In this document: in pieces, positions 35,660-44,544 of the stretch
Position numbering within the stretch: the first letter of the stretch is position 1
Layout: each line of letters begins with the position of its first letter
NCBI GenBank assembly: GCA_036555515.1
Contig: DATBLC010000356.1
Coordinates: 1-53,724, forward strand
DNA length: 53,724 bases
Direction: 5' to 3'
Origin: DATACQ01 sp036555515
GTDB taxonomy: Bacteria > Desulfobacterota > Binatia > UBA9968
Notes under the pieces: generated by a model
Told to the model about the DNA's origin: nothing
Databases searched by the model: none
The model's input: only the letters and a program-made list of their open reading frames with translations
Translations under genes and position numbers: made by a program

Positions 35660-35771
35660 TGTTTTGTCCTCCTTATATTCGAATTAGGTTGCAGCAGCGG
35701 AAGCTTCCCACGGCACTTTTCCCCTGTCAAGCAGATTTGCATGTGTTCGCCTGCAGTTCGGTTCGATAACA

Positions 35772-35889
35772 CTACTTGATCACCCGCCCCGGCGGATCGA
35801 ATTTGGCATAAACACCAATTTCTTTGAGCACGTCGTCAACGAAGCCGAAACCATTCGCCCACGTCGATCTTAGGAACCTTATCCAACAT
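35772..35889 (-). pseudogene. Frameshifted C-terminal gene fragment
   Basis: ATG at 35889 opens MLDKVPKID; a shift at the GTGGGCG near 35850 leads into WANGFGFVDDVLKEIGVY and KFDPPGRVIK, then a TAG at 35772. The style is that of the C-terminus of a NitT/TauT-like binding protein, but the family is uncertain. It fills part of the 272-base gap between the propeller and alpha/beta hydrolase genes. Confidence 0.55.
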
Positions 35890-35931
35890 CGAGTGTCTCC
35901 GGTGACGTGCTGATGTCGGATGGGTCGCGTC

Positions 35932-36738
35932 TTACATGCTTCCACCGAGAAAGTCGGCGACGATCCGGTTAAACCTATCGGCCTGGTCCCACTGCACCCA
36001 GTGGGCGCAGCGGTCGAACAAGTGGAACTCGGCGTTGGGAATGAGCTGGAAAAGCAGCAAACCTCGCTCCACCGAGACTCCCCGGTCGTTGTTGCCCCAC
36101 AAAAGCAGAGTGTTTTTTTTTAGATGCCGCAGTTCGTCGTGGATCGATCGGGGCGGTTTTACGCCGCGCCGTTGTAATTGCGCGTCGTAGTTTTTCCCGA
36201 TGCTCATGGCGTAACGTTCTTGCACCAGTTCGTCCGTTACCAACTCCTTCCGGAAAAGCGTTCCCATGGTGAGCTTGCGCATGTTTTCCAAGCCGGCCTT
36301 ATATTCGCGAAGCTCATCAGAGTGCCTCTGGCCGAGAGCCTGCGACTCCTCGGACCCTTTCGGCGCCAGGGTTCCGCTGGTCGTGGTGACGAGCTTCTGG
36401 CATCTTCCATCTTCCAGGGCCAGTCGCGCGGCAATGTATCCGCCGACCGAGTTTCCCACGACGTGAAATCGGTCGAGCTTCAACGCATCGACGAATGCCT
36501 TCGCATGCGTTACCCGATATTCGATGGAAAGATCCGCTGGATTGTCGGTGTGACCGAATCCCGGCTGGTCATAGGCGTAAACGGAAAAGCCCGCCGCCGC
36601 GAGCGGCTCGATGTTGAGCTTCCAATTCAGCCTTGCGCATGCACCGGGCGCCGCGCCATGTAAAAGCACTACCGGGAAACCGCTGCCGGCCTTGACGAAG
36701 AAGGTCTTCAGTCCATCGGCTGCGATATAGTCTTCCAT
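35932..36738 (-). CDS. Alpha/beta hydrolase of the meta-cleavage-product type
   Basis: A 268-residue hydrolase from the ATG at 36738; 54 further upstream in-frame residues would overlap the cupin gene and show no family character. Catalytic triad: Ser97 in GNSVGG, Asp218 in GNNDRGVS, His246 in CAHWVQWDQADRF. The HWVQWDQAD-F-x-R-x-V tail is close to BphD/MhpC C-C hydrolases that open ring-cleavage products; esterases of the same fold are an alternative. It is next to the cupin and Rieske oxygenase genes and probably in their operon (1 base to cupin stop). Confidence 0.85.
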   Translation of the reverse strand: MEDYIAADGLKTFFVKAGSGFPVVLLHGAAPGACARLNWKLNIEPLAAAGFSVYAYDQPGFGHTDNPADLSIEYRVTHAKAFVDALKLDRFHVVGNSVGGYIAARLALEDGRCQKLVTTTSGTLAPKGSEESQALGQRHSDELREYKAGLENMRKLTMGTLFRKELVTDELVQERYAMSIGKNYDAQLQRRGVKPPRSIHDELRHLKKNTLLLWGNNDRGVSVERGLLLFQLIPNAEFHLFDRCAHWVQWDQADRFNRIVADFLGGSM

Positions 36739-36739
36739 G

Positions 36740-37060
36740 CTATTTTCCGGTGCCAGCTTCGGCGTAGCGCAACACCTTGCCGCCTTTGGGCGCCCGCGTC
36801 GGTCCATAAGGCGTGCCTTTTTCGATATAAACGCACGAGCCGGCTGTGTAGACAGCGCCGCCGATTTCAATCTCCCCTTCAAGTACATAAAACATCTCAT
36901 GGTAAGGATGGCTATGCACCGGAATATTCGTGTCCGGCCCCCAGTGACGGATCATCATTTCCGGGCTTGCTCCATTCTTACTCACATGCAGCCATTGAGT
37001 ATATCCACGTCCGCTCTTGGCCATCTTGACGTCTTTTTCGTTCACCGCATAGATCGCCAT
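36740..37060 (-). CDS. Small single-domain cupin
   Basis: A 106-residue cupin. The start at 37060 has GGAGG 5 bases upstream; a longer frame reaches into the Rieske gene. HSHPYHEMFYVLEGE (metal-binding His and Glu of motif 1) and a degenerate second motif (YIEKGTPYGPTR) are present. Such proteins can be dioxygenases, isomerases or binding modules; here motif 2 lacks the usual His, so metal binding is uncertain. It lies between the Rieske oxygenase and the alpha/beta hydrolase, probably part of the same pathway. Confidence 0.82.
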   Translation of the reverse strand: MAIYAVNEKDVKMAKSGRGYTQWLHVSKNGASPEMMIRHWGPDTNIPVHSHPYHEMFYVLEGEIEIGGAVYTAGSCVYIEKGTPYGPTRAPKGGKVLRYAEAGTGK

Positions 37061-37113
37061 ACGTCCTCCGCTGAAAAATCTTTCGGACCCCTGGTTGCTT
37101 CCGGCTGGATTGT

Positions 37114-38337
37114 TTACCGCGCCACCACTGTCTTTCCCAAGTTTCGTTCGCTTTCCTGCACCCATCTCTCATAGGCCGGAATAACGATCATCTTATTCTT
37201 TTCCGAATCCCGGACGACACACTTGGGATCCTCTCCGCGCTGCACTTTTTCAATTTCGCGCAAATACATTTGCCGTAGTTTGATAATGCCGTCATCGATG
37301 GCCGGACCAAGATTTTCATTCTCCCGATCCGCAATTGGCGGCATGCTGTCCACCACCATGCCATCCTCAATGAAGTGTAATGGCGGGATCGAATAGCCCA
37401 GCTCCGGACTATCGGAATCGCGGTATTCTTTATACGGCACAATGAATTCCTGCGGCGGCTTCCAGCGCCGGCTGAAGGGATCGCCTTCATATTTGCCGGG
37501 GTTGTCCGCTGGCTTGAAGCGCACGCGCATCAGCATTGTATGCGTGTCGTCTATGGGTACGCTCCAGCGCGCCGCAGATACGGGCGTGCCGGCGTTTCCG
37601 CCGGCGAGATAGCGGCCGCCGCTGCCGCCGCAGCTGATGCCTGGCATAAGCAAGTGGTGCTCGCGGTAGTTCAGAATGCCGGTTTCTTTGGTTTTGCGAT
37701 AGGCTTTATAAACCAGGCCCCACTCGGTTTCGTGAAATCCCAGCTCTGGCTCGGTGCTCATAATATCCGGCCAGGCACCGCCATGGGTAAAGCTCGGATG
37801 CACCGGGTCCATGCCGTTTTCAACGCACTGGAGCCAGTTGCAGTTCTGAAACCCTTGAATCGTGATATAAACCTCGCCGTCCCCGACGAGAAAATTATAG
37901 CGCGGCACCAGCGGCGCCGGTTGTGGACCAAAATACGTGAATATCAACCCGCCCAACTCTTCGACCGGATAAGACGCTAAACGAACCAATTCGTTTTTCA
38001 GCGGACTGTCAGGCGGCTCGCCGGGAATCTGCAGGCATTTCCCTTGCGTATTGTACAGCCAGCCATGATACCGGCAGCGCACGCCGTCGCGCTCGATGTC
38101 GCCGAGACATAAATTGGCTCGGCGGTGCGCGCAATAGGCGCCGACAAGGCCTACTTCTCCCTTCCCGTCGCGAAAAAGGACTAAGTCTTCGCCGAAGACG
38201 CGAATAAAAGTCGGCTTGGTCTTGAGATGGCATGAGATCCCGATTGGCCACCAGTAACGGCGCAATAACTCGCCCATCGGCGTGCCCTTCCCCGTGCGAG
38301 TCAAAATCCCGTTTTCCTCTTTGGTGGTTCTATACAT
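37114..38337 (-). CDS. Rieske-type ring-hydroxylating oxygenase alpha subunit
   Basis: A 407-residue oxygenase. The Rieske 2Fe-2S motif is intact: Cys69-x-His71 (CAHR) and Cys88-x2-His91 (CRYH). The catalytic mononuclear iron site is DPVHPSFTH: Asp176, His179, His184. The layout and long C-terminus resemble phthalate 4,5-dioxygenase oxygenase components and related single-component partners. No ferredoxin or reductase gene is nearby, so electrons would come from elsewhere. The downstream cupin starts 54 bases after its stop. Substrate unknown; an aromatic carboxylate or hydroxylated aromatic is a guess. Confidence 0.92.
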   Translation of the reverse strand: MYRTTKEENGILTRTGKGTPMGELLRRYWWPIGISCHLKTKPTFIRVFGEDLVLFRDGKGEVGLVGAYCAHRRANLCLGDIERDGVRCRYHGWLYNTQGKCLQIPGEPPDSPLKNELVRLASYPVEELGGLIFTYFGPQPAPLVPRYNFLVGDGEVYITIQGFQNCNWLQCVENGMDPVHPSFTHGGAWPDIMSTEPELGFHETEWGLVYKAYRKTKETGILNYREHHLLMPGISCGGSGGRYLAGGNAGTPVSAARWSVPIDDTHTMLMRVRFKPADNPGKYEGDPFSRRWKPPQEFIVPYKEYRDSDSPELGYSIPPLHFIEDGMVVDSMPPIADRENENLGPAIDDGIIKLRQMYLREIEKVQRGEDPKCVVRDSEKNKMIVIPAYERWVQESERNLGKTVVAR

Positions 38338-38383
38338 CGACTTGTCTCCGGAAATTACCCACAGAGAGTATAATGCAAAAGGC

Positions 38384-38470
38384 GTCGTTCAAACCGTTCA
38401 AGAGGTTCCAATCGATCAAAACGATTTCGCAGATTTCTGACGTTTTTAACGACTTGAACCGTTATTCACG
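38384..38470. repeat. GTTCAA-type intergenic repeat
   Basis: GTCGTTCAAACCGTTCAAGAGG begins near 38384, and CTTGAAC at 38453..38459 mirrors GTTCAAG at 38396..38402; the arms pair only partly in between. It lies between the TctC-type gene and the Rieske gene. Same family as 5928..5987. Confidence 0.6.
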
Positions 38471-38497
38471 CGCTTATTCTGTCCTCAATGCCTTGCG

Positions 38498-39526
38498 CTA
38501 GTGCGCCAGGATTTTTTTCAGCCGATTAATCACGTCGGGCGGCTGGACGACCACTCTTCTTGCAATTCCTTCCAACGCTTCGCCGCTGACCGGTTCGAGC
38601 TCCCAACCCCTGGTTTTCGCTTCGACTATGAATTCGGGATCACCCAGCGCCTTTTTGAATGCGTCGCGGAGAATTTTCACCCGCCCCAGCGGCGTCCCCG
38701 GGGTGGTCGCCATCGGACGACCGATCTGGTCCGGCGACAGTAGAACACTGGCGAGCCGCCGCATGCTTTCGGGTGCTTTGCGCTTCTCCATCAACTCATG
38801 CAGCGTGGGAACGTCGGCGATGCGCGGGTCGCGTTTAGCGCCGCCATTGACAAGCACACGAGTAAAGCCGCTCTTCGCCCAACTCTTGCTCGGTTCGCTG
38901 CCGAAGTAGCCTTCGAGGCTCCCGGCGCGGCACTGCACTTCGCCTTTCTGGATCGCGAGATCGATTTCAGCGGCGCCAGGATAGCCGAGCACGAGATTGA
39001 ACTTCACGCCCAACACTTCTTCGACGAGACGCGGAAAATAGTGGCCCACGGTGCCCAGCGCCGTCGCGCCGCACCGCGGCCCTTCCGCCGCGAGGCGCAG
39101 GTCATCGACGTTCTTAAAAGGCGTATCGCCACGGATGTAAATAATCCTCTGGGTCTGCTCCGGAGAGCCGATCCAAGCAAACTTCGCCCAATCGAATTGA
39201 ACTTCTTTGGCGCCGATCAGCTGATTGAAAAAGAGCCCCGGCGTAAAGAATCCGATGGTCAAACCGTCGGGCTTGGCAACATTGTAAACATAATTGGCCG
39301 CGGTCAACGAGCCGGCACCGGGCATGTTCTGCAATATGATCTGCGGCTTGCCCGAAATATGCGGACTCATCGCGCGCGATAGCGCCCGCCCCCAAAGATC
39401 GCTAATGCCACCGGCCGAGAACCCGAGGACTAATTTAATCGTCTTGTCTTCGTAAAAGTTGGACTGAGCGAGCGCGGGTGAAACCAAAGCGAAAGAGAAA
39501 AATAAAAGAAGCTGGATTCGCCGCAT
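38498..39526 (-). CDS. Tripartite tricarboxylate-type binding protein (TctC/Bug family), copy 2
   Basis: A 342-residue binding protein from MRRIQLLLFF (39526), with signal peptide ending at ALAQ near 21. FYEDKTIKLVLGFSAGG opens the mature protein, followed by LQNMPGAGSLTAANYVY, as in copy 1. Low ribosome-site support; 39541 is an alternative start. It lies 160 bases upstream of the Rieske unit on the same strand and may feed it. No TctA or TctB gene is present. Confidence 0.9.
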   Translation of the reverse strand: MRRIQLLLFFSFALVSPALAQSNFYEDKTIKLVLGFSAGGISDLWGRALSRAMSPHISGKPQIILQNMPGAGSLTAANYVYNVAKPDGLTIGFFTPGLFFNQLIGAKEVQFDWAKFAWIGSPEQTQRIIYIRGDTPFKNVDDLRLAAEGPRCGATALGTVGHYFPRLVEEVLGVKFNLVLGYPGAAEIDLAIQKGEVQCRAGSLEGYFGSEPSKSWAKSGFTRVLVNGGAKRDPRIADVPTLHELMEKRKAPESMRRLASVLLSPDQIGRPMATTPGTPLGRVKILRDAFKKALGDPEFIVEAKTRGWELEPVSGEALEGIARRVVVQPPDVINRLKKILAH

Positions 39527-39577
39527 ACTTCGCTTTCCCATACGTAATGACAATACGCAGAGTTCTCTGCCTGGCAC

Positions 39578-39796
39578 CTATTCCTTGAAATCCATCTTCG
39601 AATCCCAACTACCAAGCATGTCCAGCTCATCGAGCGCTTCTTTGGGATACTTGAAATTGTAGTAGTCGCTTACCGGTTTTTCCGGCAAGTTCCACTCCTT
39701 GGTGTAGAAGTCGACTTTGCGTTGATACGCGTCGAAATAGAGCACTGGCCCCACTCTTTTTGCACCTCGTCGTAGGCGAGGCTGCCCAGCTCGCGC
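39578..39796 (-). pseudogene. Frameshifted gene remnant, family not recognised
   Basis: One frame gives RELGSLAYDEVQKEWG from about 39796 to 39750, another continues with PVLYFDAYQRKVDFYTKEWN and DYYNFKYPKEALDELDMLGS to a TAG at 39578. The two read together as the C-terminus of one protein after one base is inserted or lost near 39750. I do not recognise the family. It sits upstream of a TctC-type gene. Confidence 0.55.
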
Positions 39797-40109
39797 TAAT
39801 GATTGTGGCGACGGATCGAGTAGACAATCTACTCTTGGCTCCTTCTCGTTGGAATTCATTCACTCCTCTGCTTGGACATTAAGTGCTCTGGCCAAATCGA
39901 CTGACTCTCGCATGAGTTTGTGGCGAGTCAATCAATACATCATGCCCTTGTACACTATGCCACCAGTCGGCAGTATGAAACCAGTGCGAGCCTTTGTCCC
40001 GGTGGATGATGAATTGCCCAATCGATCATGCAGTCTTGGATCTCTTAGCCTGTGTGCGAATATGGCCAAAGGGGACGGAGCTCGTCGCCGGCGTGTAGGC
40101 CGATCCTCG
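39797..40109. other. Gap with no recognised gene
   Basis: 313 bases between the remnant above and the D-aminoacylase copy 2 stop. One minus-strand frame of 75 codons exists (40159..39932), overlapping the hydrolase end, but its sequence is arginine-rich and low-complexity. I see no hairpin or promoter. Confidence 0.5.
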
Positions 40110-41801
40110 TCACTGGCTGCGCAAAACCTGCCCCGGATAAGCGCCGGTATGCGAGCCATTGCGCATCAACACCAAACCGTTGACGATGCTGAAGTGAATG
40201 CCGCGGGCGCCCTGGACATAACGCGGCGCGCCTTGGGGAAGATCGTTCACTTGCCGCGGTTTTTCCAAATCGATGGCGGCCGGATCGAAAGCGAAAATAT
40301 CCGCCGCCATGCCGGGCCTCAGCAAGCCACGATCGCGAATACCGAAGATTGACGCCGGCATGAAGGTCAGTTTTCTTATCGCCTCTTCTAGCGGCATGAT
40401 TTTGCGCTCGCGCACCCAGTAACTCAGCAGTAGAGTCCCGAAACCAAATCCGGGGTTGCCGCTGGCCACGTGGGCGCCGGCGTCGGATTGGCCGAGCATG
40501 ACGTAGGGGCTCTGAAAAATCTCCCGCACCGCTTTTTCATCCCCCTGAGTGTGGGATTCTTCGAACACGGTTTCCAAATCCTCCGCCAGAGCCAAGTCGA
40601 GAAAAGCGTCGATGGCGGCTATCCCTTGCAAGCGGGAAACCTCGTCGATGCTCTTGCCGCAAAAGTCCTTGTGCTCCGCCCGGCTGACTTTATCGACGAC
40701 AACGGAATTCCAGCGCCGCGTCAGATCCGTCCCCGGCCCGGCCGACGCCATTTCAGCCGCCAACCTTTGCCGCGTCCCGGGCTTGCGAAGCTCTTCCTTG
40801 CGCGATTTCGGCGCCAACGACATCAACCGTTTCCACTCCGGCAGTTCTTTGAAGCGTTCGCCTTCTTTCAAAGTCCAACGCCGCAGCGAACGGCGCGTAG
40901 AAGTCATGGCATAACTCGCAAAGCCCCGGAGCCAGCGTTCCTGAACATCGTCAAGTTGTTTGCGCCACAGATCGGGCTCGCTCCAGCGGTGCCGGATGCT
41001 TTCACCGATTAACGGGCGGCCGGTTTCGCTAAGAATCGTATCGTACCACTTGCTAATATCCGCCACGTGCTCGGGGGTGGCAAAGGCGCCGTGGGTAAAC
41101 TGCACCGCGCCGCGCCGGCTGGCGCCGACAACACGGGAAAGCCGTTCCGCTTCGCCGAGGCTGGCGAACCGGCTCGGCACCGGTTTGCCGTCTTCTCGGA
41201 AATGAGTCTGGTTGGAATTGGTGGAAAAACCATAAGCACCGGCAGCCATACCCTGGCGCACCAGCTCTTCCATCTGGATGATCTCAGCGTCGTGGGCTTC
41301 GCGCTCCACACTCGCTTCGCCCATGGCATATTGCCTGACGGCGCAGTGACCGACGAGAGTAGCGACATTGAGGCCGAGAGGCCGGCGGCTGAGCGCATCG
41401 AGAAAATCGCCGTGGCTGCTCCACTCCCATGGAATACCGGCCTGCAAGGAATGACGCGGCATGCCCTCGACGCGTACGAAGGTCCCGATGAGCGCGTCGT
41501 GGCTCTCGGGCTTGCACGGCGCCAGCGTCAAGCCGCAGTTGCCCATCACCACGGTGGTAATACCATGTTCGTTGGACGATGACCCCAGCGGGTCCCACCA
41601 GATCTGCGCGTCAAAATGGGTGTGAAAATCGATGATACCAGGCGCCACGACGAGCCCGCCGGCATCGAGCACTTCCGCGGCCGTATCATCAATTCTACCG
41701 ATGGCGGCGATGCGGCCGTCTCGAACCGCGATGTCCGCGTTGAACGAAGGCATGCCGGAACCGTCGTAAATGCGCCCGCCTTTCAGAATCAAATCATACA
41801 T
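40110..41801 (-). CDS. N-acyl-D-amino-acid deacylase family amidohydrolase, copy 2
   Basis: A 563-residue hydrolase started at MYDLILKGGRIYDG, with GGAGG about 8 bases upstream. Metal motif IIDFHTHFDAQ (His60, His62), Cys89 in VMGNCGLTLAP and VMLGQSDAGAH near 465 are intact. Much of the sequence matches copy 1 at 25660..27375 (ILKGGRIYDGSGMPS, NSNQTH region, GLLRPGMAAD), so they are paralogues rather than unrelated members. It follows the binding-protein and cupin genes upstream on this strand after a 315-base gap. Confidence 0.88.
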   Translation of the reverse strand: MYDLILKGGRIYDGSGMPSFNADIAVRDGRIAAIGRIDDTAAEVLDAGGLVVAPGIIDFHTHFDAQIWWDPLGSSSNEHGITTVVMGNCGLTLAPCKPESHDALIGTFVRVEGMPRHSLQAGIPWEWSSHGDFLDALSRRPLGLNVATLVGHCAVRQYAMGEASVEREAHDAEIIQMEELVRQGMAAGAYGFSTNSNQTHFREDGKPVPSRFASLGEAERLSRVVGASRRGAVQFTHGAFATPEHVADISKWYDTILSETGRPLIGESIRHRWSEPDLWRKQLDDVQERWLRGFASYAMTSTRRSLRRWTLKEGERFKELPEWKRLMSLAPKSRKEELRKPGTRQRLAAEMASAGPGTDLTRRWNSVVVDKVSRAEHKDFCGKSIDEVSRLQGIAAIDAFLDLALAEDLETVFEESHTQGDEKAVREIFQSPYVMLGQSDAGAHVASGNPGFGFGTLLLSYWVRERKIMPLEEAIRKLTFMPASIFGIRDRGLLRPGMAADIFAFDPAAIDLEKPRQVNDLPQGAPRYVQGARGIHFSIVNGLVLMRNGSHTGAYPGQVLRSQ

Positions 41802-42116
41802 GTCGCCACCTCCTATCGGATAGCGCAAACCGCGGTGAACAGGCTAAAAAACTCAGAGGCGGAGCGTGAAAAAATCGACGAACAGATGCGCAGGCCGGAG
41901 ATCAAGAATGGAAGATCAAAGATCGCCGTCCTCCGTCCTCAATTTTTGATCCTTGACCGCTAATGTTGCCGGTGACTCTTTGTCAGCCACCTTAAGGTGT
42001 ATAGTCGACGGCGGGGCTGATTGTCAATTTACTAATTACCGAATTCGCGCGGCTCGAAAATATCGCCTGTCGTTGGCCGCGCCGAGTCCCGGCGGGAGTG
42101 ACCATCTAAAATAGTC
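41802..42116. other. Intergenic gap with an imperfect hairpin
   Basis: 315 bases with no gene I recognise. GATCAAA at 41914..41920 and TTTGATC at 41945..41951 form a small stem after the binding-protein gene, possibly a terminator remnant. No clear promoter for the D-aminoacylase was found. Confidence 0.4.
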
Positions 42117-43109
42117 TCAGCGTGAACCAAAGATTTTACGAAAATCCTCCGGGTCCATTTCATCGCTGCTGACATGAAGCGGTACCAAGTCCAGCCCCTT
42201 GGGGTCCAAACGCTTGGCGGAGGGCTGGACATCGAGTCTAGTCGAGACCCGTCCCATCGCAGTCAAGAGTTCAGACCCTTGCCGCGACAGCGCCAGATCG
42301 ACGAAAAGCTTGGCGGTATTGGGGTGCAGTGGTCGCGCCGACACGGCGATCGAAATCGGCACGGCCACCATCGGTTTCAGCGCCACCCACTCCACCGGCG
42401 CCCCTCTTATGCGCAGCCGCTCGATAAGATGCGCATAGGTCACGGCAATGGAAAACTCCCCCGCCGCTAAGAGATTGGCAATGAGAACGTTGCCGTCCCG
42501 CAGAGCCGGCCGGTTTTGGTTGAGTTTTCTCATATAGTCGGCGGTTTTTTCGCCGCCCCATGCCGCGGCCATGCCGAAATACCAGTCGTAAGAGCGGGGA
42601 TCGAGAGTGATTTTTCCGTTGCTCCACTTGGGACTCAGAAGGTCTTCCCATTTGTTCGGCACATCGGCGGATCTCAAGTGGTTCGTGTTGAAGGCGATGG
42701 TGTAGTAGTTGTTGTAAATATCTACCCACCGATTCTGTTTGTCTTTGAATTGTTCCGGATAAGACGCCAGTTCACTGGAAACGAGCGTCCCCAACAGGCC
42801 CTTTTTCTGAAGCAGCAACAAGTCGGAATTCTTCCCCGACACCAGATCGAAATAAAACCGGCTGGCGCGAGTTTCTGCAAGTATGCGGTTCAACAACGGA
42901 GCGCTACCGGCGCGAAAAAACGTTGCATCGATAAACGGATAGCGGCTTTTGAAGGCGTCAATGAGCTTAGTTGAGTCTTCCGGTTGCATCGCGGTGTAGA
43001 GGACAAGCTTTGCCTCCTTCCGCGCCGCGTCGGCAGACCCATCCAGAGTTGCCGCGAAACCCCAGCCGGGCGCAAGCCAAATCACCGCAAGCGTGATGGC
43101 ATAGACCAT
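42117..43109 (-). CDS. Extracellular solute-binding protein, ferric-iron type (COG1840), copy 2
   Basis: A 330-residue binding protein with a signal peptide (ITLAVIWLAPGWGFAA, cleavage near 20). AKLVLYTAMQPEDSTKLIDAF, VDIYNNYYTIAFNTNHL and HPNTAKLFVDLALSRQGSEL align with copy 1 at 23727..24782 over the whole length, so they are paralogues. The start may be one of several. It lies 43 bases after the cupin gene and before a D-aminoacylase gene, repeating the layout of the first module. No permease is nearby. Confidence 0.85.
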   Translation of the reverse strand: MVYAITLAVIWLAPGWGFAATLDGSADAARKEAKLVLYTAMQPEDSTKLIDAFKSRYPFIDATFFRAGSAPLLNRILAETRASRFYFDLVSGKNSDLLLLQKKGLLGTLVSSELASYPEQFKDKQNRWVDIYNNYYTIAFNTNHLRSADVPNKWEDLLSPKWSNGKITLDPRSYDWYFGMAAAWGGEKTADYMRKLNQNRPALRDGNVLIANLLAAGEFSIAVTYAHLIERLRIRGAPVEWVALKPMVAVPISIAVSARPLHPNTAKLFVDLALSRQGSELLTAMGRVSTRLDVQPSAKRLDPKGLDLVPLHVSSDEMDPEDFRKIFGSR

Positions 43110-43152
43110 GGTGTTACTCCCCTTCCAACCGCGCGCTAAAACCAGCGCACGA

Positions 43153-43668
43153 CTATTTTTGCGCTTCCGGTTTCAAGTAAGGCATCACCGAGGCCATGAC
43201 CGCGAGCATGTTGATCAGCAACGGCGACGGTATGACTCGCAGATATTTCACCGGCGTATCTGATGTGACGTAGTGTTGATGAAAAGTATCGGGCGGCACA
43301 TACATCGCGTCGCCGGGGCCCCATTCGACTCTTTGATCGCCGACGATGCTATAGCCCTTACCCTCGATGAAGTAGATATACGCCTCGCCATGGGTGTGAC
43401 CGTCGCTGGCGGGAGAGTGCGGCGGTATCTCCGAGATGGCAATGTTGGCTAGGGTATTTTGGAAGCCGAGCCGGAAGTCGATCAGGTTGGCGACTTTGAC
43501 GCCGCCTTCGATTGTCTTCCATTGCAGCTCCGCGCTATGCATCATGATGCGAGATTTTTTCTTGTTCTCGATGATCTGGTTGTATAGTTCGAGAGCTTCC
43601 GGCGCACGCGCGGTCACGGAGCGTTCGTTACTCGATTTGAATTCACCCTTTGGCATTGGAATCCACAT
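43153..43668 (-). CDS. Cupin-domain protein
   Basis: A 171-residue cupin from the ATG at 43668, with GGAGG 5 bases before it; a GTG two codons upstream is less well placed. PPHSPASDGHTHGEAYIYFIEGKG holds motif 1 (His, His, Glu) and the PDTFHQHYVT stretch carries the motif 2 His. The double-motif single cupin is usual for ring-cleavage dioxygenases, gentisate-type enzymes and ectoine synthase relatives. Metal ligands are complete, unlike the smaller cupin at 36740..37060. It is 139 bases after the haem-oxygenase-fold gene. Confidence 0.85.
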   Translation of the reverse strand: MWIPMPKGEFKSSNERSVTARAPEALELYNQIIENKKKSRIMMHSAELQWKTIEGGVKVANLIDFRLGFQNTLANIAISEIPPHSPASDGHTHGEAYIYFIEGKGYSIVGDQRVEWGPGDAMYVPPDTFHQHYVTSDTPVKYLRVIPSPLLINMLAVMASVMPYLKPEAQK

Positions 43669-43807
43669 AATCACCTCCCTCAGCTTTTTTAGATCTTTTA
43701 AAACTCTAGCACAGGTTTATCGTGAGTGTGTTGAAAGGCGTCGGAATGACATTGCACACAAGTCTCCATCAAAGGAGGACTATATAGGCTATCGATTAAT
43801 AACCTTC

Positions 43808-44527
43808 CTATCCGGATTTCCCGGCCGCGATGGCGCGCTCCGCGATATTGTCGTAGATGAAGCGGAAAACGTTGATACTTTCGCGCATCACTTCGAGCAC
43901 TCTGCAGCATTCATCGTCGGTCTTGGCATATTTGGCGATGATGCGCAGGGTTTCGTCGGCGTGGCCGCCCTCGCCAGGATCGGCGGCGTCCGCGGCCTCC
44001 CAGTGGACCAGATATTTTGCGTCCAGGCCCAATGGCTCCCATTTCTTGCGCGCGTTCAACGCGATCTCCCCATAGCGTGCCGCTAATTCGCCGTGATTGG
44101 TCAGTTCCAGCGCGCCAACCGCCGTGAAACCCTCAAGCCAGGGCCGGGTGCGGCTGATATTATCCCAGTAGTGAATCCCCATGCGCATGGGAATGCTTGG
44201 CACATGATTGAGCACCTCTTCCCGTGTCATCCCCAAGCCTTCGCCGAAGGTCACCATGCTGCCGTGATGCGTGTCATGGATCGTCGGATCGTCCACTTCC
44301 TCGACGTACATATTGCCGATCATATAGGCCCGCGGCTCGAGCTCCGGGCAATTGGCGATGACGTTGCCGAACCAGCGCGGAAAGTGATCGGCAAAGTAAG
44401 TGTGTTCGGGCGTAAAGATCCTCGCCCCGGCGGCGGTCAAATGCGTGTTGACGAACTCGAAGATTTTGGGCTTGCGCTTCCACCAGGCGTCCGCTATCGC
44501 GCTAAAGATGTCTTCCTTCGTGAGCAT
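43808..44527 (-). CDS. Haem-oxygenase-fold (TenA/PqqC/CADD-like) oxidase
   Basis: A 239-residue all-alpha protein. The start at 44527 has GGGAG about 7 bases upstream. NMYVEEVDDPTIHDTHHGSM, ALELTNHGEL and KYLVHWEAADAADPGEGGHA carry Glu and His residues in the order expected for non-haem iron members (CADD, PqqC-like and iron-containing redox enzymes). Known members oxidise amines, cleave carbon chains of amino acids, or degrade thiamine; the reaction here is unknown. It follows the UbiD-type gene after 17 bases and is very likely cotranscribed with it. Confidence 0.8.
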   Translation of the reverse strand: MLTKEDIFSAIADAWWKRKPKIFEFVNTHLTAAGARIFTPEHTYFADHFPRWFGNVIANCPELEPRAYMIGNMYVEEVDDPTIHDTHHGSMVTFGEGLGMTREEVLNHVPSIPMRMGIHYWDNISRTRPWLEGFTAVGALELTNHGELAARYGEIALNARKKWEPLGLDAKYLVHWEAADAADPGEGGHADETLRIIAKYAKTDDECCRVLEVMRESINVFRFIYDNIAERAIAAGKSG

Positions 44528-44544
44528 GGCTGGCTCCCTTTCAT

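Noticed and set aside
39932..40159. 75-codon minus-strand frame in the gap after D-aminoacylase copy 2
   Set aside because: Arginine-rich, no family features, and it overlaps the end of the hydrolase gene.
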